From the NCBI RefSeq assembly GCF_030816015.1, contig NZ_JAUSXN010000001.1:2852001-2916000 (forward strand): a DNA stretch of 64,000 nt, read 5' to 3'. This stretch comes from Pedobacter sp. W3I1 (GTDB lineage Bacteria; Bacteroidota; Bacteroidia; Sphingobacteriales; Sphingobacteriaceae). Within the stretch, counting starts at the first letter, position 1. Each line of letters starts with the position of its first letter. The position numbers and the translations under genes are program-made. The notes beneath the pieces are model-generated. The model searched no databases. It was not told where the DNA came from and saw nothing but the letters and a program-made list of their open reading frames with translations. Positions 36,992 through 45,378 of this stretch are shown in pieces.

Positions 36992-37996
36992 ATGAAGATT
37001 GTGTTTTTTTCTGCGAAGCCTTACGACCGTGAATTTTTTGAAAGCTGTAACCAGCAGTATAATTTTGAATTGGAATTTTGGGAAACCCATTTGGGGCCTC
37101 ATATTGCTGACGCGATAAAAGCAGGTACTGATGTGGTGTGTGTATTTGTGAACGATAAACTAACTGCTGATGTTATCGCCACATTGGCACAGAAAGGGGT
37201 GAAAATTATTGCTTTACGTTGTGCAGGCTTTAACAATGTGGATTTACATGCGGCCAAACAATACGGGATTCGCGTTTGCCGTGTTCCGGCTTATTCGCCA
37301 CAAGCGGTTGCAGAACATGCAGTGGCCATGTTACTTACTTTAAACCGAAAAACCCATAAGGCCTATAATCGTGTACGGGAGCAAAATTTTTCGCTCTCAG
37401 GTTTAATGGGTTTTAATCTTTTTGGTAAAACAGTAGGAGTAATTGGCACAGGGAAAATTGGCGCTGCTTTCTGTAAAATTATGCTTGGTTTTGGCTGCAG
37501 GGTATTAGCTTCTGATCCTTTTGTGAATAAATCATTACAAAGTGCAGGCGTAAAGTATTTGCCTTTTCATGAAGTAATAAAAGAAGCTGATATTATTTCG
37601 TTGCATTGCCCGCTTACACCAGAGAACCATTATCTGATTGGATCGAATAGCTTATTGACGATGAAAAAAGGTGTGACTTTAATCAATACAAGTAGAGGGG
37701 GATTGATTAATACGCGTGAGGTAATTGAAGCATTAAAAACGGGGCAGCTTGCAGCGCTGGGAATTGATGTGTATGAGCAGGAAGAACAACTCTTTTTTAA
37801 AGACCTTTCCGGGAGTATTATTGGTGATGATGATATTCAGCGATTAATCAGCTTTCCGAATGTTTTGCTTACGGGGCATCAGGCTTTTTTTACGCAAGAG
37901 GCCTTAACAGAAATTGCCGAGTCTACCTTAAAAACAGTTAAGATATTGCTGGAAGATAATGCTGAAGAGATAGTTTCAGATGCAATATTGGTGTAA
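36992..37996 (+). CDS. ldhA: D-lactate dehydrogenase (2-hydroxyacid dehydrogenase family)
   Basis: A 334-residue NAD-dependent cytoplasmic enzyme interconverting pyruvate and D-lactate. It starts MKIVFFSAKPYDREFFE, the usual LdhA opening. Catalytic Arg and Glu occur in IIALRCAGFNNVDL and VYEQEE, the Rossmann motif is GVIGTGKIGAAF, and the catalytic His is in LLTGHQAFFTQEAL. Length and motif spacing fit LdhA rather than phosphoglycerate dehydrogenase. Confidence 0.9.
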   Translation: MKIVFFSAKPYDREFFESCNQQYNFELEFWETHLGPHIADAIKAGTDVVCVFVNDKLTADVIATLAQKGVKIIALRCAGFNNVDLHAAKQYGIRVCRVPAYSPQAVAEHAVAMLLTLNRKTHKAYNRVREQNFSLSGLMGFNLFGKTVGVIGTGKIGAAFCKIMLGFGCRVLASDPFVNKSLQSAGVKYLPFHEVIKEADIISLHCPLTPENHYLIGSNSLLTMKKGVTLINTSRGGLINTREVIEALKTGQLAALGIDVYEQEEQLFFKDLSGSIIGDDDIQRLISFPNVLLTGHQAFFTQEALTEIAESTLKTVKILLEDNAEEIVSDAILV

Positions 37997-38006
37997 AAAG
38001 GTAACT

Positions 38007-38419
38007 GGTAATTTATTTCAGGATCCATTTGGCGTGAAAATCCTTATATGTGTAGCGTAGTTTTTTTTTTGGAAAGCAATTCCATTAGTTCTTCGGTTTG
38101 GTTCTGCCCCGCTGTCCTTCTGCCGATAGTTGTTGATAAAAAGAACAATTATGCGCTATCGGCATCCGTGCCATCGGGTTTAGGTGATCAGGGCAAACGT
38201 ATAACTGCCGATTTTTAAACTGCTTTGAAGTTTGCATGAGGGATAGCAGTGGAAATCCTTTTGTTGTCAGCTTGAGCGTAGTCGAAAGCACAACAAAAGA
38301 TTGCAACGGATAGCCCGACCCTTGCGCAGCTTGGGGCATGCCCAAATGATTAGCAACAAAATGTTTTATGGCCATGGTTTCTGTCCTCACGAATCATTTT
38401 TCTTTTTCACCACCAAGAT
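38007..38419. repeat. Copy 1 of a 410-bp direct repeat with internal palindromes
   Basis: This 413-bp block is nearly identical to 38570-38979 (a few substitutions and a shorter T-run distinguish them). It contains a hairpin with GCCGATAG (38122-38129) pairing CTATCGGC (38156-38163). It also contains an extended palindrome at 38240-38316, whose centre is CTTTTGTTGT paired with ACAACAAAAG. Minus-strand open frames of about 100 codons run through both copies but have no protein-like conservation beyond the DNA identity. The start (TTTATTTCAG) equals half of the hairpin at 63193-63213. Confidence 0.85.
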
Positions 38420-38569
38420 GCTAAAGTGCAATAGATAATTATTGATCATGAAATTCCAGAGTTGTGAACTTTTTGGCAAACTGGCTATTAAAGTTGATAA
38501 CTCTACACGGAATTGTCATCCTGACCGTAAGCGCAGCGAAAAGCTATGCAGTAAAGCGAGCTTGCCGAA

Positions 38570-38979
38570 GGTAATTTATTTCAGGATCCATTTGGCGTGA
38601 AAATCCTTATATGTGTAGCGTAGTTTTTTTGGAAAGCAATTCCATTAGTTCTTCGGTTTGGTTTTGCCCCGCTGTTCCTTCTGCCGATAGTTGTTGATAA
38701 AAAGAACAATTATGCGCTATCGGCATCCGTGCCATCGGGTTTAGGTGGCCAGTGCAAACGTATAACTGCCGATTTTTAAACTGCTTTGAAGTTTGCATGA
38801 GGGATAGCAGTGGAAATCCTTTTGTTGTCAGCTTGAGCGTAGTCGAAAGCACAACAAAAGATTGCAACGGATAGCCCGACCCTTGCACAGCTTGGGACAT
38901 GCCCAAATGATTAGCAACAAAATGTTTTATGGCCATGGTTTCTGTCCTCACGAACCATTTTCTTTTTCACCACCAAGAT
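38570..38979. repeat. Copy 2 of the 410-bp direct repeat
   Basis: Same orientation as copy 1, separated from it by 150 bases that include another repeat-like string (GTCATCCTGACCGTAAGCG). The near identity argues for a recent tandem duplication or insertion of the same mobile repeat twice. Weak inverted ends (TTGGCGTGAAAA on the left, TTTTCACCACCAA on the right) could be remnants of terminal repeats. No transposase is nearby. Confidence 0.85.
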
Positions 38980-39042
38980 AGCATGCAGGGAGTTTCAGGG
39001 CGTTAATCACCACAAAATCTCCATGGGCTAATTGTATACTAT

Positions 39043-39843
39043 TTAGTAATAAGAAGTATTAAGGTTGCTGTTCTGCTTTTCTGCAGCCTCAATAGGGGCA
39101 TAATCAGAAAGAATAAGTGCTTCGCCTTTTTTAATGCAAACATCATGTTCAAAATGCACAGATGGACTTCCATCCGCTGTTCTGATCGTCCAGCCGTCAT
39201 CATCCAGAAACACATTCTTTTTACCCATATTGATCATCGGTTCTATAGCCAGTACCAGATTTTCTCTTAAGAGCAAACCATTACCTTTCCTCCCATAATT
39301 CGGCACCTGCGGATCTTCGTGCATATCTTTACCTAAACCATGGCCTACCAGGTCTCTTACTACGCCATAACCCTGTTTTTCGTTATGGCTTTGAATAGCT
39401 GCACCAATATCGCCAATGCGTTTACCCACTACAGCTTCTTTAATTCCAAGAAAAAGTGATTCTTTGGTGGTTTTAACCAGGTTTAATACCGCTGCCGATA
39501 CTTCGCCTATGATAAAGGTGTAAGCATGATCGCCATGAAAACCGTTTTTTATGGTACCCACATCTACTGAGATAATATCGCCATCTTTCAACTCATCTTT
39601 AGTCGGAAAGCCATGTACGACCACATCGTTTACCGAGGTAATAATATGAAAGGGGAAACCATTGTAATTGTAAAAGGAAGGTACAGCGCCATTATCAAGT
39701 ATAAATTCATTGGCTATTTTATCAATTTTGAGCGTTGTGATGCCTGGCTTTAATATTTTAGCTATTTCTGCAAGGGTATCGCTTACCAGTAAGGCACTGA
39801 TCTGCATCAGCTCTACTTCTTCGTTGGTTTTATATAAAATCAT
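39043..39843 (-). CDS. map: Type I methionine aminopeptidase
   Basis: A 266-residue metalloenzyme removing the initiator Met from new proteins. All five metal ligands are visible: DVGT and HGDHAYTF (two Asp), GHGLGKDMHEDP (His), AIEPMI (Glu) and HFEHDVCI (Glu). The last motif usually reads FEHT. The C-terminal tail (AEKQNSNLNTSYY) is longer than in the shortest forms. It stands outside any ribosomal gene cluster, so it may be a second copy. A -7-like CAAATTTA lies just upstream on this strand. Confidence 0.95.
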   Translation of the reverse strand: MILYKTNEEVELMQISALLVSDTLAEIAKILKPGITTLKIDKIANEFILDNGAVPSFYNYNGFPFHIITSVNDVVVHGFPTKDELKDGDIISVDVGTIKNGFHGDHAYTFIIGEVSAAVLNLVKTTKESLFLGIKEAVVGKRIGDIGAAIQSHNEKQGYGVVRDLVGHGLGKDMHEDPQVPNYGRKGNGLLLRENLVLAIEPMINMGKKNVFLDDDGWTIRTADGSPSVHFEHDVCIKKGEALILSDYAPIEAAEKQNSNLNTSYY

Positions 39844-39848
39844 TGCTG

Positions 39849-39856
39849 CAAATTTA
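39849..39856 (-). promoter_or_regulatory. Possible -7 element of map
   Basis: The minus strand reads TAAATTTG, matching TAnnTTTG, six bases before the ATG. The transcript would be almost leaderless, and no -33 TTTG is present, so confidence is low. Confidence 0.25.
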
Positions 39857-39890
39857 GCAAAAGAAGCCGAAAGGAAAAAGATGAAGAGTT

Positions 39891-39951
39891 GAATGATGGA
39901 ATGACCGAATGATGGAATAATTGAATGATGGAATGACTGAATGATAGAATG
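39891..39951. repeat. 16-bp tandem repeat, nearly four copies
   Basis: GAATGATGGAATGACC, GAATGATGGAATAATT, GAATGATGGAATGACT and GAATGATAGAATG follow one another. The block is between the divergent-side ends of map (start at 39843) and the Crp/Fnr gene (stop at 39964). It is a microsatellite-like array that could vary in copy number. Confidence 0.85.
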
Positions 39952-39963
39952 TTTGTTGCTAAA

Positions 39964-40575
39964 TTAAGAACACAGCCTGTAATCGAGTGTTAAAACTTTA
40001 TGTCTGATTCTACTCAGCGTTTCTAAACGCATGCCGAGGTAACTGGCCAGATAACGCTGCGGGATTCTGTTGATATCCAAATCGCTTTGTTGAAGTTTGC
40101 GGTACCTGCTCATTGCTTTTGGTATCCTGGCCAGGATTGATCTTTCTGATGCGGCATAATAATGAAGCGCCAATACTTTTCTGCCGATCAGGTTGGCCTC
40201 TGGATAATTGGTATACATCAAATCGATCAGGGTATATGGAATACAGATGAGTTGGCATTCTTCCAGCGCCTGAAGATACTCTACAGAATGACTGGTCTGC
40301 TGATCGGGATGACGTATGGCACCTATTAATTCATTCCCAAAGTTAAACCAGGTGCTGATGTCCTTCTTGCCATCACGTACAAAGCCACGTACGAGTCCGT
40401 TTACCAAAAAATAAAGCGAAGCGTTACTGTCTATAGGTGAAAGGATGTGTTTATTCTTTTTAACATGGATGAGCCTGCAAGATTTTTCATATTCGGCCTT
40501 AAAGGCTTCAGATAGGGGATGGAACTGCTCCATATAATCGAAAAGCGGGCGTAAAAATGATGTTGAATAAGGCAT
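39964..40575 (-). CDS. Crp/Fnr-family transcriptional regulator
   Basis: A 203-residue regulator. The N-terminal cyclic-nucleotide-binding-type beta-barrel is seen in CRLIHVKKNKHILSPIDS and LYFLVNGLVRGFVRDGKKD. The C-terminal winged helix includes IPQRYLASYLGMRLETLSRIR, the recognition helix region. Residues that bind cAMP in E. coli CRP are not evident, as usual for Bacteroidota members of this group. The target is unknown; it lies upstream of map on the same strand. Confidence 0.85.
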   Translation of the reverse strand: MPYSTSFLRPLFDYMEQFHPLSEAFKAEYEKSCRLIHVKKNKHILSPIDSNASLYFLVNGLVRGFVRDGKKDISTWFNFGNELIGAIRHPDQQTSHSVEYLQALEECQLICIPYTLIDLMYTNYPEANLIGRKVLALHYYAASERSILARIPKAMSRYRKLQQSDLDINRIPQRYLASYLGMRLETLSRIRHKVLTLDYRLCS

Positions 40576-40749
40576 AGTTAAGGCTTGTTTAGCTTGCTGA
40601 GAAACGATTAAAGCATACTCATTTGAAACACCATACTCATATGCTGATCGGAAATCAAAGATACCTGGTATTTTGATATTTGACGAAATACAGCGCGGTT
40701 GTGGCCTCCAACGATACGATCGTTAGACTAAAAATGGCTTAATAACAGG

Positions 40750-41973
40750 TTAACGGCCTAATTCCTGTACAAAATAGGTGGTTGGCATTAAGCCTGTTTC
40801 TTTTTTAAACGCATTGTAAAATGTAGCCAGACTTTTAAAGCCGGCTTCAGAAGCCAGAGCTTCGATGGTTATTTTATCTGATTTGAGCGGGTACTGCTTT
40901 AAAAAATGATTTACCCGATAACTGTTTATCCAGTCGCGGAAATTTTTTCCGATGTGTTTGTTAATTACAAAAGAGCAGTGGTGAATCGGGATGTTAAGTT
41001 TTGCTGCCAAACTGATAATCTGAAAATCGTGAAGCAGGTAAAGTTGTTCCTGCTCCATTATTTCTTCCATAGCAAGGGCATAGTCAGATAGTTGCGCGTC
41101 CAAAAGATTAATTTTTTTGACTGCTGCAATTGTAGGTTTTGAATCTTCTTCTGGTAAGGAAACGAATGTAGCTCCAGTTTCTGCTTTCTTAATTGCAGGT
41201 TTTTTAGTCCAGTTTACAGCCACCAGCAAATAGCCATAAAAAATATAGGGTTTGTGGAGTGCATATAACAAAATGACGAGTAAGGCCAAACAATTAAGCA
41301 TAATAAAAAAGGCATTAACATATGGGATGTGTAGGCTTCTTAAAACAATAGGCACCAAACTAAACAACTGGAAAAAAGTAGCAATCCGAAGAAAAAAGAT
41401 GATCCATTTTCTGCCTTCACCTTCGATGTGCTGTTGTGGCTTGTTTTTTAGGCGGAGTACGGCAATCCAGGTAATGCACAAATAACTAAATATGAGTATT
41501 GGCCTAAATAGGTAGTGGAAATATGGAGGAAACAAGCCACTTTTTGCTTTGAGTGAGTAGTAACCATTTTCAGCTAACTGGTTTCCTATCCTATCCCAAT
41601 CGAGTGTTGTAGAAAAATGCCAGGGAATAACATGGATAATAGCCAGTAAAGCTGGTACAAAATGAAGCCATTCTATTTTTTGTAGACTTTTACGATCTTG
41701 AAGAAACCCGGTGATGTAAAGATAAAAACAGGCTGGGGCAGCATAATAAAACGGAGTAAAAGTCTGATGAAAAAAAGCTAAGGTATTGGGCTGGCCAGAT
41801 TTAAAAAGTAATGAAGTTAAGATTTGCCCAAATCGGGCCAAAAATATAACTGAAAGCAGAATGTTAAGCAGTTTATTCCCCTTTTTTGCGAAAAAAAGAT
41901 GCATGGAGAATAAAAGTAAGAATAAACAACTGGTACTAACAATGAGATTCAAAGACTGCATATTTTCAAGCAA
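40750..41973 (-). CDS. AraC-family regulator with membrane-embedded N-terminal domain
   Basis: A 407-residue protein. Seven or so hydrophobic segments occupy residues 1-235 (for example NLIVSTSCLFLLLFSMHLFF and AFFIMLNCLALLVILLYAL), and an AraC-type DNA-binding domain the last 110 residues (FQIISLAAKLNIPIHHCSFV, then IEALASEAGFKSLATFYNAF and FKKETGLMPTTY). It likely senses a signal in or across the inner membrane. It diverges from the chromate module, with a palindrome between. Confidence 0.85.
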   Translation of the reverse strand: MLENMQSLNLIVSTSCLFLLLFSMHLFFAKKGNKLLNILLSVIFLARFGQILTSLLFKSGQPNTLAFFHQTFTPFYYAAPACFYLYITGFLQDRKSLQKIEWLHFVPALLAIIHVIPWHFSTTLDWDRIGNQLAENGYYSLKAKSGLFPPYFHYLFRPILIFSYLCITWIAVLRLKNKPQQHIEGEGRKWIIFFLRIATFFQLFSLVPIVLRSLHIPYVNAFFIMLNCLALLVILLYALHKPYIFYGYLLVAVNWTKKPAIKKAETGATFVSLPEEDSKPTIAAVKKINLLDAQLSDYALAMEEIMEQEQLYLLHDFQIISLAAKLNIPIHHCSFVINKHIGKNFRDWINSYRVNHFLKQYPLKSDKITIEALASEAGFKSLATFYNAFKKETGLMPTTYFVQELGR

Positions 41974-42080
41974 GATAAAACATAATTGTTAAATTAAATT
42001 ACCTTCATTGTAAATTATGTTATTGTACGATGTTTTATGTGTAAAAAGCTAAAAATCAGGATAATATAGCAACGCTGCAG

Positions 42081-42101
42081 CAGCTACACGTAACGTAGCT
42101 G
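42081..42101. promoter_or_regulatory. Palindrome between the divergent AraC and ChrB-AraC genes
   Basis: CAGCTAC and GTAGCTG form a perfect 7-bp inverted repeat with a seven-base centre (ACGTAAC). It sits between divergent starts at 41973 and 42181, a natural place for an operator of one of the two AraC-type regulators. There is no T-run. Confidence 0.45.
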
Positions 42102-42180
42102 TTGTGCAACTGAAATCCGATAATATCATACGAATTTGGCTGCCATTGATTAACTTTAGCGCCTAAGCTATTGTTAAGAA

Positions 42181-43032
42181 ATGAAATGGATCACCCGCGA
42201 AAGACCAAAAATTGACCGAATCGCCTGTCCATGGCTGATCAAGAGGTTCATTGATCCGGAAGCAGAAATCATCTACGTTCCCTTTGAACAGGTAATTGCC
42301 ACGGCTGAAAAGATTGGTGCGATCCCGTTTGATCTTCCTGGTGTGGAATATAGCCATTACGATGACAGGTGTACATTTGATTATTTCCTGAAAAAGCATA
42401 AGATAAAGGATGTAGCCTTAGACCGAATGGCGGCTATCATCCGCGGTGCGGATACGGACAGGTTGGATTTTGCCCCACAGGCAGCCGGCCTGTCTGCTAT
42501 TTTTTTAGGCCTCTCCTCTAACATCACCAATGACCAGGAACTGCTCAGCCTGGGAATGATCGTTTACGATGGACTTTATACCTGGGCAAAACACCTTCAC
42601 CAGCAAAAACATACCCAGGCTCCGGTAGAGCATTTATTGCTCGATGTTTATAACCGCTACCTAAAATCAAGTTCCCAGAAAGCACCAGAATGGACAAGGG
42701 AGCTGAAAGAAATGATCCAGGACCAGATGGACACCAATATGAGCATGAGTTTGCAACAGGCATCAGACTCGTTGGAGATCAATCCAGCCTATCTTTCAAG
42801 GGAATTTTCTAAATACTTCGATAATCTATCTTTCGGAGAATATATCCGGAAAATGCGCATCGAAAAAGCAGTAAACTTTATGGAGAATTCAACTTACTCG
42901 CTCACCGAAATCGCATATCTTACTGGTTTCTCCGACCAGAGCCATTTCAATAGGATATTTAAGAAGCAGCTTGGAGAAAACCCATCGGTTTTTAGAAAAA
43001 ACTTGCATAAAAGTAAAAAGGATACAAAATAG
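42181..43032 (+). CDS. Chromate-sensor ChrB-C domain fused to AraC-type DNA-binding domain
   Basis: A 283-residue cytoplasmic regulator. Residues 1-145 match the ChrB C-terminal domain (WITRERPKIDRIACPWLIKRF, SHYDDRCTFDYFLKK), implicated in chromate sensing or reduction. Residues 185-280 are an AraC helix-turn-helix pair (SLQQASDSLEINPAYLSREF, then LTEIAYLTGFSDQSHFNRIF and GENPSVFR). In most chrBA operons ChrB carries a different N-terminal DNA-binding part. Here the sensor comes first and AraC second. ChrA follows after 63 bases, so this probably controls its own operon. Confidence 0.85.
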   Translation: MKWITRERPKIDRIACPWLIKRFIDPEAEIIYVPFEQVIATAEKIGAIPFDLPGVEYSHYDDRCTFDYFLKKHKIKDVALDRMAAIIRGADTDRLDFAPQAAGLSAIFLGLSSNITNDQELLSLGMIVYDGLYTWAKHLHQQKHTQAPVEHLLLDVYNRYLKSSSQKAPEWTRELKEMIQDQMDTNMSMSLQQASDSLEINPAYLSREFSKYFDNLSFGEYIRKMRIEKAVNFMENSTYSLTEIAYLTGFSDQSHFNRIFKKQLGENPSVFRKNLHKSKKDTK

Positions 43033-43095
43033 TTAAATTCGTACAATTTTAGGGGATATCTAATGTCGAGTATTGCAGGACAGAAAGATTAATCC

Positions 43096-44298
43096 ATGGA
43101 GAAAAATAGCGCAGACAAAGCAAGCCAAAACAGTATCGCAAAGCCATCATACAGTTTAGCCGAAATTACCATCTATTTCCTGAAACTGGGAACCTGGGGC
43201 TTTGGTGGCCCTGTAGCACTGGTGGGTTATATGCAGCGCGATCTCGTAGAAGACAAAAAGTGGTTAACGGATGAAGAATACAACGAAGGTCTTGCACTTG
43301 CACAATTGGCACCAGGACCGCTTGCCGCTCAGCTTGGCATCTATATCGGTTTTGTGCGCCACGGCCTGTTAGGAGCAACATTAACCGGACTTGCTTTTGT
43401 ACTCCCTTCATTTATTATGGTTGTTTTGCTTGGCATGGCCTATCAGCTTTATGGCGGAATTGCCTGGATGCAGGCTGTTTTCTATGGCGTAGGAGCCGCA
43501 GTAATAGGAATCATTTCCATGAGCGCCTATAAGCTCACCATTAAATCAATCAGCAAACTGAATTGGCCAGCCATCAAATCCAAGTGGATATTATGGCTCT
43601 TTTACATAACAGGCATTGTGATAACGGTTATAACCGAAAGGGAAGAAATGTTGCTATTTGTTGCCTGTGGGCTGATCTACATGGTGATTAAGGCCCCACC
43701 TAAATGGATCAGGAAACCAACTGCTCTTTCAGCTGGTTTATTAGTCAGTACCGGCTTTTGGAACTATGATGGAAAGACCTTACAGGAGATTGGATGGTTC
43801 TTTGCAAAGGCCGGGGCATTTGTGTTTGGCAGCGGCTTGGCCATCGTACCATTCCTTCACGGCGGGGTAGTTAAGGAATTTGGATGGTTAACAGAGCACC
43901 AGTTTGTTGATGCTGTGGCGGTTGCCATGATAACACCAGGTCCTGTTGTAATTACGGTAGGGTTTATTGGTTATCTGGTGGGCGGTTTTCCAGGAGCATG
44001 TGTCGCCGCAATGGCCACTTTTCTTCCCTGTTATATTTTTACGGTAGCCCTTGCTCCCTCATTTAAAAAGATTGCCAAAAATACCAGTATCAAGGCCTTT
44101 GTAGAAGGCATAACTGCTGCAGTAATTGGCGCGCTTGTTGGTTCGGTCGTTGTGATAGCGATACGATCGATTACCGATGTTTGGACGGCAGTTATTGCAA
44201 TCACAGCATTATTCGCACTAGTGTACATCAAGAAACTACAGGAACCCTATATTATCGGTGCGGCTGCTATCATTGGACTTCTTATCAAACTTATCTAA
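43096..44298 (+). CDS. chrA: Chromate efflux transporter ChrA
   Basis: A 400-residue inner membrane protein of the long-chain CHR family, with two homologous halves. The first has FLKLGTWGFGGPVALVGYMQ and LAPGPLAAQLGIYIGF. The second has FGSGLAIVPFLHGGVVKEFG and MITPGPVVITVGFIGYLVGG. It exports chromate, giving resistance. The partner sensor lies upstream and an outer membrane protein starts 11 bases downstream. GC content appears higher than in neighbouring genes, which suggests acquisition by transfer. Confidence 0.93.
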   Translation: MEKNSADKASQNSIAKPSYSLAEITIYFLKLGTWGFGGPVALVGYMQRDLVEDKKWLTDEEYNEGLALAQLAPGPLAAQLGIYIGFVRHGLLGATLTGLAFVLPSFIMVVLLGMAYQLYGGIAWMQAVFYGVGAAVIGIISMSAYKLTIKSISKLNWPAIKSKWILWLFYITGIVITVITEREEMLLFVACGLIYMVIKAPPKWIRKPTALSAGLLVSTGFWNYDGKTLQEIGWFFAKAGAFVFGSGLAIVPFLHGGVVKEFGWLTEHQFVDAVAVAMITPGPVVITVGFIGYLVGGFPGACVAAMATFLPCYIFTVALAPSFKKIAKNTSIKAFVEGITAAVIGALVGSVVVIAIRSITDVWTAVIAITALFALVYIKKLQEPYIIGAAAIIGLLIKLI

Positions 44299-44308
44299 TA
44301 ATTTCTAT

Positions 44309-44839
44309 ATGTTTAAAATACAAAATCCATCCCATGTCTGGATAATTATGCTGACGGTTTTCTTCACAAACGCATGTCTTTTCACCTCAAAGGCACAACA
44401 GCCACAAACCTATCCCAAAGTAACGGGATATCTGGCGGTACTCAATCCGATCGGCAGCTGGAACAAGAATGGCTTTACTGATAATTTCTCGGGCATTTAT
44501 ACCATTGGATTCCCTTTTGGGATTAACATTTTAAAGAGCGATGATTTTGGGGTCAGCTTCGAAGTGGTCCCGTCCATCAGGACCGAACATGGGATCTCCA
44601 AAGTCAATTCTGTTCTCTTCCATCCAGGTGTGATGTTCCGCTTTAGGCATGGCTTTACTTTTATCGGCCGGGCTGCGTTTGAAACCAGCGGCAGGTTTGG
44701 GTTCACGCCTGTGGTCAATCAGGTTTTACTTAAGGGAAAACACACCAACATGTATGTTGCCTTACCCTTTCCGGTGAGGTTCGGAAATGAACAACCTGCA
44801 TCGATCGGTACAGGCGTACAGGTTGGAATAGGTTTTTAA
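44309..44839 (+). CDS. Outer membrane beta-barrel-like protein of the chromate module
   Basis: A 176-residue protein with a signal peptide (FTNACLFTSKAQQ). The mature part is glycine-, aromatic- and beta-rich (NFSGIYTIGFPFGINILK, FTFIGRAAFETSGRFGFT) and ends in GVQVGIGF with a terminal Phe, as in outer membrane barrels. The ATG at 44309 gives a clean signal peptide and lies 11 bases after chrA; an upstream start at 44258 overlaps chrA and is less likely. It may support passage of exported chromate through the outer membrane, but this is only inferred from position. Confidence 0.75.
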   Translation: MFKIQNPSHVWIIMLTVFFTNACLFTSKAQQPQTYPKVTGYLAVLNPIGSWNKNGFTDNFSGIYTIGFPFGINILKSDDFGVSFEVVPSIRTEHGISKVNSVLFHPGVMFRFRHGFTFIGRAAFETSGRFGFTPVVNQVLLKGKHTNMYVALPFPVRFGNEQPASIGTGVQVGIGF

Positions 44840-44947
44840 GTTGTCCCAATTTTCTCAAAAATTAAATGATATAAGGCTAATATGGCTGCTAATGCTTTAT
44901 ATTTATTGGCCTTCCATACCATTCGCAATAATGATTCGGCATAAACG

Positions 44948-44978
44948 TTTGTTTAATTTATAAAAAGCAATAGTTTTG
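44948..44978 (+). promoter_or_regulatory. Bacteroidota-type promoter of the Hc1-like gene
   Basis: TTTG (44948-44951) and TAGTTTTG (44971-44978) are spaced by exactly 19 bases, as in the MarR promoter at 7977. Transcription would begin near 44985, giving a leader of about 70 bases. Confidence 0.65.
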
Positions 44979-45023
44979 CGGCCCGTTTATTGTAGAGCGG
45001 AAAGCAATATTTATTTAATTAAT

Positions 45024-45038
45024 GGATGTTTAACATCC
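45024..45038. promoter_or_regulatory. Palindrome in the Hc1-like leader
   Basis: GGATGTTTAACATCC is a perfect palindrome around a central T, ending 16 bases before the ATG. It would fold as a small hairpin in the mRNA leader or serve as a protein-binding site. Confidence 0.45.
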
Positions 45039-45054
45039 CTATAAAAGAAAAATT

Positions 45055-45234
45055 ATGGACAAATTTAAAAAAGTACAAGATCTAATCTCTTCGGTTGAAG
45101 CAGATGTAACTAAATTTTATGATGGTGGTAATGCTGCAGCAGGTACACGTGTACGTAAAGCCATGCAAGACTTAAAAGTTTTAGCCCAGGAAATTAGAGC
45201 TGAAGTAACTGATAAAAAAAATAGCACTAAATAA
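45055..45234 (+). CDS. Histone H1-like (Hc1-type) small DNA-binding protein
   Basis: A 59-residue protein. It reads MDKFKKVQDLISSVEADVTK, then FYDGGNAAAGTRVRKAMQDL and KVLAQEIRAEVTDKKNSTK. This is the conserved short Hc1-like form found across Bacteroidota, one helical domain with many Lys and Glu and a basic RVRKAMQDLK core. It likely binds DNA and contributes to nucleoid organisation. It has its own promoter, a leader palindrome and a terminator, so it is a single-gene unit of probably high expression. Confidence 0.9.
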   Translation: MDKFKKVQDLISSVEADVTKFYDGGNAAAGTRVRKAMQDLKVLAQEIRAEVTDKKNSTK

Positions 45235-45249
45235 TTTGTTATTGCTTTT

Positions 45250-45287
45250 AAAAAGAAAGATCTCGTTTTTACGCGGTCTTTCTTTTT
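45250..45287 (+). terminator. Intrinsic terminator of the Hc1-like gene
   Basis: AAAAAGAAAGA pairs with TCTTTCTTTTT around a 16-base middle that itself has partial pairing (TCTCG with CGCGG). The A-rich left arm and T-rich right arm suit termination in both directions, so it may also serve the convergent LytTR gene. Confidence 0.8.
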
Positions 45288-45378
45288 ACCGTCCTTTTAG
45301 GTTGAATACTGGTTAATTACGTATTTGTCTTTTTAATCTAGTCTTTGGACCTTTTCTCTTTATGCTCTTCTTAAATAT

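Noticed and set aside
38085..38951. Two minus-strand open frames of about 100 codons with the same peptide sequence
   Set aside because: They fall inside the 410-bp DNA repeats; identity follows from the DNA, the ends differ by a frame change, and no domain or protein-like pattern is visible.
39891..39951. CRISPR-like array
   Set aside because: Units are contiguous 16-mers without spacers, and no cas genes are present.
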